Shown here piece by piece: positions 52,243 through 60,792 of a stretch of 62,993 nt of DNA. Origin of the DNA: Prevotella sp. (GTDB lineage Bacteria; Bacteroidota; Bacteroidia; Bacteroidales; Bacteroidaceae); NCBI GenBank assembly GCA_017561825.1, contig JAFZBK010000027.1, forward strand, positions 1 to 62,993, written 5' to 3'. Position 1 is the stretch's first letter. Each line of letters starts with the position of its first letter. Below the pieces are notes generated by a model that saw only the letters and a list, made by a program, of their open reading frames with translations, was not told where the DNA came from and searched no databases. The position numbers and the translations under genes are program-made.

Positions 52243-52255
52243 CACCCGCATTGAA

Positions 52256-52337
52256 GCCCAGATGGCGGAATCGGTAGACGCGCTGGTCTCAAACACCAGT
52301 GGGGCAACCCGTGCCGGTTCGACCCCGGCTCTGGGTA
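52256..52337 (+). tRNA. tRNA-Leu (anticodon CAA)
   Basis: The acceptor stem GCCCAGA pairs with TCTGGGT. The anticodon arm CTGGT-CTCAAAC-ACCAG gives anticodon CAA (codon UUG). A long variable arm (class II tRNA) and the T arm GCCGGTTCGACCCCGGC follow. CCA is not encoded (the DNA reads ACGA). The change to A+T-rich DNA with mobilisation genes begins just beyond its 3' end, so it probably serves as an integration site. Confidence 0.95.
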
Positions 52338-52389
52338 CGAAAGTACCACATGTGAGGCTAAAAAGACGCACTGGCTCAAAGAAAGCAAG

Positions 52390-52427
52390 GTGCTGTAAGA
52401 CAACAACTTACAGCACTTTTTCTTTTT
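52390..52427 (+). terminator. Rho-independent terminator after tRNA-Leu
   Basis: GTGCTGTAAG (52390-52399) pairs with CTTACAGCAC (52407-52416) and is followed by TTTTTCTTTTT. If the island begins at the tRNA end, this terminator is either island-borne or marks the pre-existing tRNA 3' flank. Confidence 0.85.
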
Positions 52428-52810
52428 ATAGAACCAAAGTTTTTCTCTCGAAATTTTCCCCACATTTTCCCCACCGATGCAAATTTGATGTAATTGAATG
52501 GTAGATTTTGGTGCGGGAAATCCTTGTTTTCATGAATTCGTATAGATTGGTAGATATCTATTATATGATTCTGTAATTCGAGATTTGCGTTTGTCGATCT
52601 GTTGGGTCTAATTCGACAAGTACACTTGCTGTATTAAATTCATCGATTGTGACCGATGAATTTGGATCAAGCATTTGCCAATTCTCGTAGAACTTCCATA
52701 TATTCGATCTCACAGACATGCTATGAGTTAATAATTCTCAGCTCCTGCATTAGTATTCTCTTAATGATTATAAATTCTTTAATTGACAGATTGAGCATAC
52801 TATTTATCAA
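52428..52810. other. Intergenic region at the island left end
   Basis: I see no convincing gene. A perfect 10-bp inverted repeat (AAATTCATCG at 52636-52645 with CGATGAATTT at 52654-52663, 8-nt loop) could be a weak terminator for the operon to the right or a protein-binding site. CCCCACATTTTCCCCACCG near 52459-52477 is a short direct repeat. The rest is A+T-rich and may hold decayed sequence. Confidence 0.5.
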
Positions 52811-53593
52811 CTACCAATTAGCAACAATCTTCGTTAATCTATTTGTAGCATCTCCTTTATATGAAGACGGGTGTATTAAAACTAGAAACCTTCCATGAGG
52901 AACTTCGTCAGGTATTATCTTTCGTTTCAGATAATATATATCGTTATTTTCTGTATAGCCCGAAAAGATTTCTTTGTTTCTTGCTGTATAAACAACATTT
53001 TTAACCTTGTCTGTAGGACTAATATATATTCCTTCATAAGGAAAATCATCCAAAGTTGACCAATTTCCTAAGAATGGCCAATAACACACCTTCACATCCT
53101 CCCAAGAATAGATTTCCACTTCACCAGGCACGTCATCAACAAAACACGTTGTGTTTTTAAAGAAATCAGGATAACTGAAACCTGTATAATGTTTTATCCA
53201 TGATGCAGAATTGAGTTTATTATTAAAAGTATCTTTATTGCGAGCGAATGATTCCACATCTGAGACATCTGCCTCTAATGCATTTATAGTTTCCTCGATT
53301 GTTGAAGGGGCTTTCTTGCTCATATTTAAGAAAACAAAACCTATGATGGCAAAAATGATCAAACCAAGTCCATAAAAGATTAACTTTTTATTCTTTTGGA
53401 AGAAAGAATCATTTCTCAAAGCATTCTCTGACGACATTTGACTACAATCATTCCCATGTGATTCTTCACTAACATTAGAATTACTATTACCAAGTATTTT
53501 CTTCTTTTCTACCTCAATTTCTTCCTTGGTTAGTATACCTTTCTCATAGAGTTGTTTCAACTCTAGCAATTTGTCAATGATTGATTTTGTCAT
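52811..53593 (-). CDS. SHOCT-domain single-span membrane protein
   Basis: This product of unknown function has 260 aa. Residues 8-34 form a SHOCT-type helical hairpin at the N-terminus (LELKQLYEKGILTKEEIEVE). A charged linker follows, one membrane span is at about 71-90 (LIFYGLGLIIFAIIGFVFLN), and a 170-residue soluble C-terminal domain that I cannot name ends the protein. The SHOCT module is nearly identical in DNA (41 identical nt) to that of the next gene upstream. SHOCT hairpins are usually C-terminal and are thought to promote oligomerisation or nucleic-acid contact. It is the last gene of the seven-gene island operon, 22 nt after its neighbour. Confidence 0.8.
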   Translation of the reverse strand: MTKSIIDKLLELKQLYEKGILTKEEIEVEKKKILGNSNSNVSEESHGNDCSQMSSENALRNDSFFQKNKKLIFYGLGLIIFAIIGFVFLNMSKKAPSTIEETINALEADVSDVESFARNKDTFNNKLNSASWIKHYTGFSYPDFFKNTTCFVDDVPGEVEIYSWEDVKVCYWPFLGNWSTLDDFPYEGIYISPTDKVKNVVYTARNKEIFSGYTENNDIYYLKRKIIPDEVPHGRFLVLIHPSSYKGDATNRLTKIVANW

Positions 53594-53615
53594 ATTAGAA
53601 TCATATATCTTCTTT

Positions 53616-54974
53616 TTACCTCATTCCATCTATAATATTTTTTGCCTCTTCTGTCATATAAGGCATTATTTTCTCATAAGGTATCGTTATGCTTACTTGT
53701 CTAAGAGCCCCTGGTCCAATTTCGTAATGCTGATAGTCAAATTGTACTCCATTTTTCACTAAGTGAATTATACCAGCCATAGGAGATGACTCGAATTCTT
53801 CATTGACACTTTCATAATCGTCTCCTAATTTATTCTTTACAGCGGTAATAATCAATTTATGCAGTCCTTTATCATTGATAGATCTAATAATATTTATGTG
53901 CTTCCCATCTACCTTTCTAAAAGTAGAGGCGTCGCAAAATTCGTTACTAACTCCACCGTGAAAGTAGTATGAGTGAGCACATAAAGAAACACAATACTCA
54001 TTTTCGAAATCTTTTGTAAACTCGATAGTCTCTATATAAGCAGAAGCCCCCTCATAAGCATTTTCTTTCCATTCACTATCTAAGCCATCATATTTCCTCT
54101 TTCCATAACTATTAATAACGGTATTACCATCATTCAAGCTCCCTCCATATTCATTTATGCTGAACATAGCAGCAATAACCCCACTTACATATTTCCTTGT
54201 GTTTTGCAATAAAACATGGGATCCTTTAATGGGATAATCGACAGATAATTCAACAATTGCGCTAGACGTATTTTTTTTGTAAACGATCTTTTTAGTCTCG
54301 AATTGCTTCTCTTCTTCCTCAATTCTTGCCAAATCCGCTTCACTTAAAACTCTTGCAGTAAAAGACATGTTTTTACCTTTCGAGTTAGTGAAAGTACCCG
54401 AATAAACATTATCCTCTATTATACCTTCGAAAACACCTGCTTTTGTGTTCCCGTCGTACTCGTATAATACCATTTTCCCATCATCACTATTAATTCCTTT
54501 TATCACTATGTTAACATCTTTCTTTTGATTATCATAGTGCTCTGTCCCCTCAATATCTGTACCTTCGGCAGTAAGGCGCATTGTAAAACCTATCTTGTCA
54601 TTAATGGATCCTTTTAATGCAAGGGTATTGATTTCTGGAATAGAATCATCGTCAGATACAGGAACGGAAGGACGTGTTATTATCTTAGGCACAAATATAA
54701 TACCAGCCATCACAATTAACAAAGCAATTCCGCCAAAGATATAGCTCTTGTATTTCTGAAAGAATGGTTTAACGGGTTCTTCTATTTCAATTTGTTGCTG
54801 TGATTCGGATGAGATTGTCTTTTCTTGCCTCAATATCTCTTTGGTTGTCTCGATATCCATACCAAGAATTTTTCGTTTTTCAATCTCCATTTCCTCCTTG
54901 GTTAGTATACCTTTCTCATAGAGTTGTTTCAACTCCATCAGCTTTTCAATCTGCGTTTTTTGTGAATTATCCAT
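53616..54974 (-). CDS. SHOCT-domain membrane protein with DUF3298-like C-terminus
   Basis: This 452-aa protein has an N-terminal SHOCT hairpin (about 10-37, KQLYEKGILTKEEMEIEKRK). A membrane span lies at about 78-97 (YIFGGIALLIVMAGIIFVPK). A middle domain of about 100 residues may be a beta-sandwich (YDNQKKDVNIVIKGINSD). The C-terminal part (about 225-450) resembles DUF3298/RsiV-type domains (SLCAHSYYFHGGVSNEFCDA, IPYEKIMPYMTEEAKNII). RsiV is a lysozyme-sensing anti-sigma factor, so an envelope-sensing role is possible but only inferred. The start overlaps the upstream gene by 8 nt. Confidence 0.78.
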   Translation of the reverse strand: MDNSQKTQIEKLMELKQLYEKGILTKEEMEIEKRKILGMDIETTKEILRQEKTISSESQQQIEIEEPVKPFFQKYKSYIFGGIALLIVMAGIIFVPKIITRPSVPVSDDDSIPEINTLALKGSINDKIGFTMRLTAEGTDIEGTEHYDNQKKDVNIVIKGINSDDGKMVLYEYDGNTKAGVFEGIIEDNVYSGTFTNSKGKNMSFTARVLSEADLARIEEEEKQFETKKIVYKKNTSSAIVELSVDYPIKGSHVLLQNTRKYVSGVIAAMFSINEYGGSLNDGNTVINSYGKRKYDGLDSEWKENAYEGASAYIETIEFTKDFENEYCVSLCAHSYYFHGGVSNEFCDASTFRKVDGKHINIIRSINDKGLHKLIITAVKNKLGDDYESVNEEFESSPMAGIIHLVKNGVQFDYQHYEIGPGALRQVSITIPYEKIMPYMTEEAKNIIDGMR

Positions 54975-56001
54975 TATTCTTTTTATTGATCCTTTTTGTT
55001 ATCAAATAATATGCAAGTAATATAATCGCCAGAACTCCAATGGCACAAGCAATAATAATTTCCTCCTCTATCCAATAATCTGTGTAAACATAGTTCTCAT
55101 GAAATATAATTATACCTATAACGAAGATAACGATAAATGAAACAGGAAACAAGTACTTTTTCATCCTAGCATTTTTTATTTTTGCCTTTCTTTTCTTATT
55201 GCTTATTGATTTTACAAGTTTAGTTCCATTTTTAGTATAGGGTTTTAGAAAATTCATCTTGTCACGATACGAATTTGCAATCTGATTCTGAGTACTATAA
55301 TAATTGCCTGATACCTTCCAAAACAAAAAAGAAGAACAACGAATATTGCAGTTTATCCCATGCGACCAGGCTTTAACAACTAATTCGTCAAACCGATTCT
55401 TTCCAAATAGATTGACAATTGTATCACCGAGAGTATAGCCAATTTGCCCAGCAGCAATAACATCATCAGCTCTCTTGTTTGCAGCATTTTTCGTTTTTGA
55501 ATGAAGATTGTAATTTTCAACAGCTACATCAAAGAACAGTTCTCCGATTTTTATAAGTCTGTTTGTTATTTCAGTAAGGCATGAATTCAGCACTTCTTCA
55601 TCGGTAGTACTATCCTTAAGCAACTTTAGTACAGACTGCGTATTATCATTAATCTTTGATGCCTCATACGCAAAATCAATTATATCCTTATCCATTGTTG
55701 CAAAATATAGCGAATAAAAGCATGCTTCCCAACTATTAGGATCTTCTTGATGTATCATTCGATAATATTTTGCAGCTTCCTCATAATTATCCGAATCCTT
55801 TGCTCTATGGGCGACTTGATATAGTCTATTCAACTCGTTAGTAGAAGAATGTATGGTTTGTCTTTCATAATTTTGATGATATGAATTATTGGTATCAAGA
55901 ATTTTTTGTTTCTCGATCTCCATTTCTTCCTTAGTCAGTATGCCTTGCTCATAGAGTTGCTTAAGCTCTAATAATTGTCCAATTTGAGATGTAATTGCCA
56001 T
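54967..56001 (-). CDS. SHOCT-domain protein with helical middle and two C-terminal membrane spans
   Basis: The 344-aa product begins with a SHOCT hairpin (about 8-35, KQLYEQGILTKEEMEIEKQK). A tetratricopeptide-like stretch (about 55-110, RLYQVAHRAKDSDNYEEAAK with YYRMIHQEDPNSWEACFYSL) and a long helical middle follow. Two membrane spans are near 284-300 and 314-333 (FIVIFVIGIIIF; IIIACAIGVLAIILLAYYL). Unlike the two downstream SHOCT proteins, the membrane part is at the C-terminus. It starts 2 nt after the upstream stop and overlaps the next gene by 8 nt, so all are tightly coupled. I recognise no function. Confidence 0.78.
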   Translation of the reverse strand: MAITSQIGQLLELKQLYEQGILTKEEMEIEKQKILDTNNSYHQNYERQTIHSSTNELNRLYQVAHRAKDSDNYEEAAKYYRMIHQEDPNSWEACFYSLYFATMDKDIIDFAYEASKINDNTQSVLKLLKDSTTDEEVLNSCLTEITNRLIKIGELFFDVAVENYNLHSKTKNAANKRADDVIAAGQIGYTLGDTIVNLFGKNRFDELVVKAWSHGINCNIRCSSFLFWKVSGNYYSTQNQIANSYRDKMNFLKPYTKNGTKLVKSISNKKRKAKIKNARMKKYLFPVSFIVIFVIGIIIFHENYVYTDYWIEEEIIIACAIGVLAIILLAYYLITKRINKKNNG

Positions 56002-56003
56002 TT

Positions 56004-57566
56004 TTAATTGTTGTCGGATAATAATGCCTTCTTATGGAAATCAAATTCTTCTTGAGATAAGATGTGTGCATCAAGTAGAGATTTCATTTCTTCAAGGATT
56101 TCATATTTTGTCTTGTTCTTGTCCCAAGGTATCCATTTATTACTAAGTGTTGATTGTTTTTCTTTTCTATACACTTCTGGAGTAATAACCCCTGCATCCA
56201 ATAAAAGTTTCAAATTGTTAAGAGTAACTATCTTTTCATCCTCACCTTTTGCTAATGGAATAGCGGCTTTTGCCAACTTGTTTTTTAGTTCCATGAATTC
56301 TTCTTCTGATAAAACACCAAATCTGATTAACAATTCAAGATTTGATATAGTATCTTTTATTGATTCTGACCAAACTTTTGTTTGTTCATTTGATAATACT
56401 GTCTTTTTGTGAAAGTTAAATTCTTCTTTTGTCAAAATGCCTGCATCAAGTAGATAATTCATTTCTATAAGTATTTCTATTGGTGTCATATTCTTACCCC
56501 AAGGGATAGAGACCAAACTAAGAGTTGACAGTTTTTGTTTCCGAAATTCTTTGGGTGTTAACACTTCTGAGTCAAGCAATAACTTTAAATTATGTAGAAT
56601 AGAAATCTTATTGTTCTCGACTTTTGCATCCACTGTTCTTTGTGGAGGTGTTTGAATGGCAGATTGAACGGTAGAAGGTGTTATTTTGTTTTTCTGCTCA
56701 GCATACTCTTCCTCTGTCAGAATACCTGCTGTCAATAACTCATCAAGTTTTACAAGATTATCTTTATCAGAATCTGATGACTCGGAATTATTCTGTTTTT
56801 CTAATTCATGTGTTTGGTGGGCAATCTCTTTATTTTGCTCGAATTGTGGGATTTTTCTTTGATAGTTTTCTTTCAATTTATCCATCTTGTCAAGAGGTTT
56901 GTCGACTCCGACAAACGGATTTCCTGCCCTATAACTTGAATGACGGAATGTTGATATTGACATATTCTCAAGATCGTCTGCTTCTTGGCTTTTATTGTGA
57001 GACTTTACCCCACTATTGACTGTGATAAATAAGGCTGGTAAGCCTATTATAAAAAGAAGCCACCAAAGCAAGTATTCAGATTGGCCAGATAGATGGGTAA
57101 GGCAATAGAATGCACAAGGAGCGCAGATGATGCCAGCAATAATGGCAGTGACACGAGATGAACTAGCTTCACCACGTATATCTTCTATCAAGCAGGTTTT
57201 TTGCCATTTTAGGACAAAATCAGTGGTAAAATCTACTCCTTTTTCATATGTTCTTTTCCAGAGATTTCCACAATAGGGACACTTAAATTCAAAAGGAGTT
57301 GAATCAAAGGTGGTTTGAACAAAAGAGTCACTAACTTGATCTGCTTTCTTTTCTATATAAGCAGCAATAAAAAACGCAACAATTAATCCAAGAATTGTAC
57401 CGACAACGGGAAAAATGACATTTCCCATAACAATTGTTGCAATATACAATAGAACTTTCTTGGTTGCAAAGCGTGTCCCGGTTCTTACCCCTTGTTGTTT
57501 CAATTCATAGACAGGAATTCCTTCTGTGATTTTTCCACATTTAGGACATTGTTCGAATATATCCAT
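56004..57566 (-). CDS. Zinc-ribbon membrane protein with an array of six SHOCT-like hairpins
   Basis: Cysteine pairs CPKC (7-10) and CPYCG (96-99) flank a hydrophobic hairpin (about 38-70), giving a split zinc ribbon. Further spans lie near 140-157 and 165-184. The C-terminal half (271-515) is a run of six SHOCT-like helical hairpins, starting at about 271, 323, 363, 408, 448 and 488 (e.g. KLDELLTAGILTEEEYAEQK). Two of these form a 75-residue double unit that is repeated (about 321-395 and 446-518), each with a conserved IPW-K linker. Proteins with so many SHOCT modules are unknown to me; a scaffold that gathers the other SHOCT proteins is an attractive but untested idea. Confidence 0.8.
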   Translation of the reverse strand: MDIFEQCPKCGKITEGIPVYELKQQGVRTGTRFATKKVLLYIATIVMGNVIFPVVGTILGLIVAFFIAAYIEKKADQVSDSFVQTTFDSTPFEFKCPYCGNLWKRTYEKGVDFTTDFVLKWQKTCLIEDIRGEASSSRVTAIIAGIICAPCAFYCLTHLSGQSEYLLWWLLFIIGLPALFITVNSGVKSHNKSQEADDLENMSISTFRHSSYRAGNPFVGVDKPLDKMDKLKENYQRKIPQFEQNKEIAHQTHELEKQNNSESSDSDKDNLVKLDELLTAGILTEEEYAEQKNKITPSTVQSAIQTPPQRTVDAKVENNKISILHNLKLLLDSEVLTPKEFRKQKLSTLSLVSIPWGKNMTPIEILIEMNYLLDAGILTKEEFNFHKKTVLSNEQTKVWSESIKDTISNLELLIRFGVLSEEEFMELKNKLAKAAIPLAKGEDEKIVTLNNLKLLLDAGVITPEVYRKEKQSTLSNKWIPWDKNKTKYEILEEMKSLLDAHILSQEEFDFHKKALLSDNN

Positions 57567-57578
57567 TTAATCAAAAAA

Positions 57579-58541
57579 TTATTTTTTAAAGCCCTTAAAT
57601 TTTGTGATTACTGAGTTGACGTCCACATTTTTGGGGATTTTGGGGAGGCCCCAACCGCTTTCACCTTTCTCTTCTTCTTTTTTTGCTGCTAGTTCTGCCT
57701 TCTTTGCTGCTTCAATTTCTTCTGGAAATTCAAACTTGATGGGATTTGTACGCAGCCAATTGCATGTTTCTGTCTGTTCCCATTTCATTGCCTCATAAAC
57801 CCGAACTGGAGTATAAGGATGATCTGCATCGTAATCTGCCATCCAATGAACAATTTTGTTCCAAGCCGTTCCGTCTCTTAATGCCTCGAAATCCTCACCC
57901 TGTTTTGCCCATGCATTAAAGTCCATCGTTTCCACAATGTTTTTGGGTATCATGTCTAATCTAGCCAACACCCTTGACAATGTGCTTACAGGAGAAATGA
58001 TACAGGCGACACGATCTGCAGTCAGTTCAGATGCTCTACTCCAGAGCATCAATGCTTGTCTGATAGGTTTCATTGCAATATTACCTATCATGCCTACAAA
58101 AGAATCAGCTATAGCATCTCCAAATGTGAAGATAGCATTTGCCAATGTCTGGTATAACACATGTTGACACAAAATATGGCCGCATTCATGTGCAAGAACA
58201 GCATCTAGTTCCTCTCCCTTAACTCTTCTGATTAATCCAAGAGTAACAACAATGTACACCTTCTTGTGTCCAGAAGTCCATGCATTTGGGATTGAACTCA
58301 TTTGCAAATATAGTTCTGGTACAGGTATCCCTAATCGTTCACAAATTGGAGGTAAACGGTTATAGATCTCTGGCATTTGTGTTTCGGAAAGGCGCAAATT
58401 GGTAGTGACATTGTCGCTCCATGCAAGTTCGTCATAGCCATACTCAAAAACTTTCTCCATTAGTTTTGGCAAACCTGGAACATTTTTCAACGCTTTTAAT
58501 GCTTTCGCATCTGCAGGATGTATAAGTTCTTCAATATTCAT
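57579..58541 (-). CDS. M48-family zinc metalloprotease
   Basis: Residues HECGH (118-122) in LDAVLAHECGHILCQHVL form the zinc-binding HExxH motif, and SRASELTADRVACIIS gives the third ligand (Glu172) and the supporting Asp176. The N-terminal part (PELYLQMSSIPNAWTSGHKK) matches the substrate-groove region of M48 peptidases. There is no clear membrane span, only one moderately hydrophobic helix after the zinc site, unlike HtpX. The C-terminus is Lys-rich. It is 320 aa, the third gene of the island operon, and lies 12 nt upstream of the zinc-ribbon/SHOCT gene. It could cleave a partner protein when triggered. Confidence 0.88.
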   Translation of the reverse strand: MNIEELIHPADAKALKALKNVPGLPKLMEKVFEYGYDELAWSDNVTTNLRLSETQMPEIYNRLPPICERLGIPVPELYLQMSSIPNAWTSGHKKVYIVVTLGLIRRVKGEELDAVLAHECGHILCQHVLYQTLANAIFTFGDAIADSFVGMIGNIAMKPIRQALMLWSRASELTADRVACIISPVSTLSRVLARLDMIPKNIVETMDFNAWAKQGEDFEALRDGTAWNKIVHWMADYDADHPYTPVRVYEAMKWEQTETCNWLRTNPIKFEFPEEIEAAKKAELAAKKEEEKGESGWGLPKIPKNVDVNSVITKFKGFKK

Positions 58542-58543
58542 AA

Positions 58544-58765
58544 TTAAAAGATTTTTGTTACCTTCAAATAGATACCATTGAGAGCTCCCCCCTTTCTGAT
58601 ATCAATGCCATAGATACGTTTGAACGCATCCACTACACACTGGCCACCATTAGTATGAACAGGATCACTATACGAATTGGTGACCACCTCAACACTCATG
58701 CCTGGTTCCAAACGAACACCATTGGTGTTAACCCTCCTTATGACAGTTATTCTAAATAATGGCAT
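58544..58765 (-). CDS. DUF6140-like small protein
   Basis: This 73-aa soluble protein has a beta-rich pattern (ITVIRRVNTNGVRLEPGMSV, then QCVVDAFKRIYGIDIRKGGA) that matches my memory of the DUF6140 family from Bacteroidetes. Its function is unknown. It ends 2 nt before the metalloprotease start, so it is coupled to it and may regulate or present the protease. Confidence 0.7.
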   Translation of the reverse strand: MPLFRITVIRRVNTNGVRLEPGMSVEVVTNSYSDPVHTNGGQCVVDAFKRIYGIDIRKGGALNGIYLKVTKIF

Positions 58766-58826
58766 ATTATAAATTCCCTTGTTGAACTATTATTGCTTTA
58801 TCATTCACAAATAACGATTATTATTT

Positions 58827-59597
58827 TCATTTATACAATGATGCCATTTTAGTTAAATGCTTCGACAATCCTTCTCCCAATTTTTCTGTAATCATTCTTT
58901 CAGGTGAAACATCTTTGAAGAAAGAATTTGATTTTGTCGAATAGATTGCGTTTCCATCGTCTCCATAAAAAAAGAAGATATTATTACTATAAGAAACATT
59001 ATTTATGGAACTCCATTCCAATTTGATTGTTTTTGCAGATTTGTCATCTATTTCCCTGACGTAAATTGCCTTCTCTGTAATTACAAGTCCATAGGAACGA
59101 GTATCCCAAAATGACGTATCCCGTGCAAATAGCACTTCTTCCCCTAAGCCAATTTTGAAGTTATTATAATACTGTTCCAAAGTTTCTGGAGAATCAAATC
59201 CCCTTCTCCTTTGAAAACTTAAATACGTGCTACAATCATGATCATTGTGCTCGTTGAACCAATAGGAAAGATGCCTTTTAAAATACGAACTGATGGCATT
59301 ATTTGATTGTTCAGAAAACAATTCTATCGCTCTTCTAGCCCAAAAAGATGATTGCTCTTTATTTTCTTCCAAAAGCATAGTACCGTTGCGATAACGTAGT
59401 GATAATTCTAAACAAGCTTGGGGATTACCAGACGTTGCCCATTCTTTTATCTTTTTTGATTCAATGTCGTCATATGGTCGTTTATCAAAATACTTATCAT
59501 ACAACTTGTTTTTTTGTTCCTCCTCTGCTGAAGAATTGGCATCTGCCCCACTCATTTCCTCAACAACATGGGCCAATAAATGCAGAAAATAGCTCAT
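58827..59597 (-). CDS. Sel1-like/PH-like domain protein, first gene of the island operon
   Basis: This is a 256-aa soluble protein. Residues about 55-95 resemble a Sel1-type repeat (SGNPQACLELSLRYRNGTML). The C-terminal half (about 150-245, EEVLFARDTSFWDTRSYGLV; SINNVSYSNNIFFFYGDDGN) has the strand pattern of bacterial PH-like domains, which often occur with SHOCT modules. The first residues (SYFLHLLAHVVEEMSGADAN) are an amphipathic helix rather than a signal peptide. It is 61 nt upstream of the DUF6140 gene. A convincing promoter was not found upstream. Confidence 0.7.
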   Translation of the reverse strand: MSYFLHLLAHVVEEMSGADANSSAEEEQKNKLYDKYFDKRPYDDIESKKIKEWATSGNPQACLELSLRYRNGTMLLEENKEQSSFWARRAIELFSEQSNNAISSYFKRHLSYWFNEHNDHDCSTYLSFQRRRGFDSPETLEQYYNNFKIGLGEEVLFARDTSFWDTRSYGLVITEKAIYVREIDDKSAKTIKLEWSSINNVSYSNNIFFFYGDDGNAIYSTKSNSFFKDVSPERMITEKLGEGLSKHLTKMASLYK

Positions 59598-59646
59598 ATA
59601 TCAGTAACATTTAGAATTAATAAAGTTTTTGCTTAATATACAAAAA

Positions 59647-59727
59647 GTGCAGGCTTACGCCATCCTCTGTCCGACGCCCAGGTCTCGCATTACCTCAATA
59701 GTCGGGACAGCAATGCGAAACCTGCAC
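59647..59727 (-). ncRNA. Candidate structured leader/terminator RNA upstream of the SHOCT operon
   Basis: GTGCAGG (59647-59653) pairs with CCTGCAC (59721-59727). Inside, two stems compete: TGTCCGAC (59669-59676) with GTCGGGACA (59701-59709), and CGCATT (59686-59691) with AATGCG (59712-59717). On the minus strand the outer stem is followed by TTTTTG, as in a terminator. A 64-codon frame ending RDLGVGQRMA crosses it, but I doubt that it is a gene. The arrangement fits a switch between readthrough into the operon and termination. Confidence 0.4.
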
Positions 59728-60331
59728 CGATATGAAGATAAAGCGACATCTAAAGAATAAGATGGCACTAATAAAATCATACCAGAGAGGTATTCCACAT
59801 TTGCGTCATTGACTATTGATTCTTCCAAATTGCGAGTTTGGGGCGTCAAATCAGCGTTTGTAAAACACCAATCATATATATACAGACCTCTCCTCCCTAC
59901 AACAGAGGATTTAGTTTGCGGGCATAAAATTACGAATAATTATTTGAATGACCAAAACATCTTTTTAAAAAAAACGTTGTTAAGGCACACAATTTGAACA
60001 AATAAGAAAGAACTATGCCATTTCACAGATGTTTTCCTCTTAAAGATGGTTAAGCTATGCAATATTATTTGTCTTTTCTGTTTGATGACTATTTGTTTCT
60101 TACCTTTTATGAAAACGAGCCACAAATGTGATATTTGCTAATCCACTCATATGATATTTAATCATTTCATTCTTTGTTTTATTCACGATACATAGATATT
60201 AAAGAAGTGTGCCTCTATCATCACACCTTATAAGAATTATATCTATTATGGCAAGAAACATAAAGGTGCAAAGACCGCAAAGTTTAGGTATGTATAAAAC
60301 AGGTTCGTACTCAACAATAATCATTTTCTAA
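59728..60331. other. Long A+T-rich stretch without a supported gene
   Basis: I see only short frames, among them a 27-codon plus-strand frame at 60249 (MARNIKVQRPQSLGMYKTG) and a 64-codon minus frame that ends in the structured region. None has a promoter or a recognisable product. This is where a relaxase gene would be expected downstream of the MobC-like gene, so loss or replacement of DNA here is possible. Confidence 0.5.
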
Positions 60332-60748
60332 TTATCGGTGTATTATCTTCTTTACAATCTGCTGCTGTTCGTCTTTGATCTCGCAAATCAGTTCCTGGAT
60401 TTCCATTATCCGTGGGTATAGGAGATTGGCATAATAGAATTGATCCAGTTTTCCAATTATTGCAAGCTCGTTGGCTCGTTTAACAGCCTGGTTCAGGTTG
60501 CCTCCAATCCAGCTGAGTTCTTGCTGATATTTTTTGTATAAGGCTGTCATTTCATTCAGAGCATCAATTCTCCGTAGGGTACCGATGTCGTTAAACTGCT
60601 TCACGGCATCACGAATGAATGGCCCCCAATTCTTATAAAGTATTGCTTTCTTTTCAAAAAGGGCAGCATCTTTTGGACTCAGATAAATCTCTATCCTCTT
60701 ATAGTTGTACTTTGCTTTGTCTTCTCTTCTCATTTTTTCCATGAACAT
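60332..60748 (-). CDS. MobC-like relaxosome accessory protein
   Basis: This 138-aa product matches the MobC-type mobilisation family. Residues about 18-50 fit a ribbon-helix-helix DNA-binding part (YKRIEIYLSPKDAALFEKKA). The hallmark LSWIGGNLNQAVKRANELA is near 78-96, and a helical tail follows. Such proteins bind oriT and help the relaxase nick DNA. An oriT-like inverted repeat lies 45-90 nt upstream of its start. The relaxase normally follows directly, but here only A+T-rich DNA and then the SHOCT operon follow. Confidence 0.75.
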   Translation of the reverse strand: MFMEKMRREDKAKYNYKRIEIYLSPKDAALFEKKAILYKNWGPFIRDAVKQFNDIGTLRRIDALNEMTALYKKYQQELSWIGGNLNQAVKRANELAIIGKLDQFYYANLLYPRIMEIQELICEIKDEQQQIVKKIIHR

Positions 60749-60792
60749 TTTTCCGAGTTGCGAGGACTATTACCCCAGCTTCTCCGAAGTTG

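Noticed and set aside
52656-52898. 80-codon plus-strand frame near the island left end
   Set aside because: It runs antisense into the coding end of the last SHOCT gene, is compositionally biased (Ile/Leu/Ser) and has no promoter.
59655-59849. 64-codon minus-strand frame ending RDLGVGQRMA
   Set aside because: Its 3' part coincides with the structured RNA candidate and no domain or promoter is seen. The structure explains the sequence better, though a conserved peptide is not fully excluded.
60249-60332. 27-codon plus-strand frame MARNIKVQRPQSLGMYKTG in the island
   Set aside because: It has no promoter and no recognised family, and lies in A+T-rich DNA; it could be a remnant but cannot be supported as a gene.
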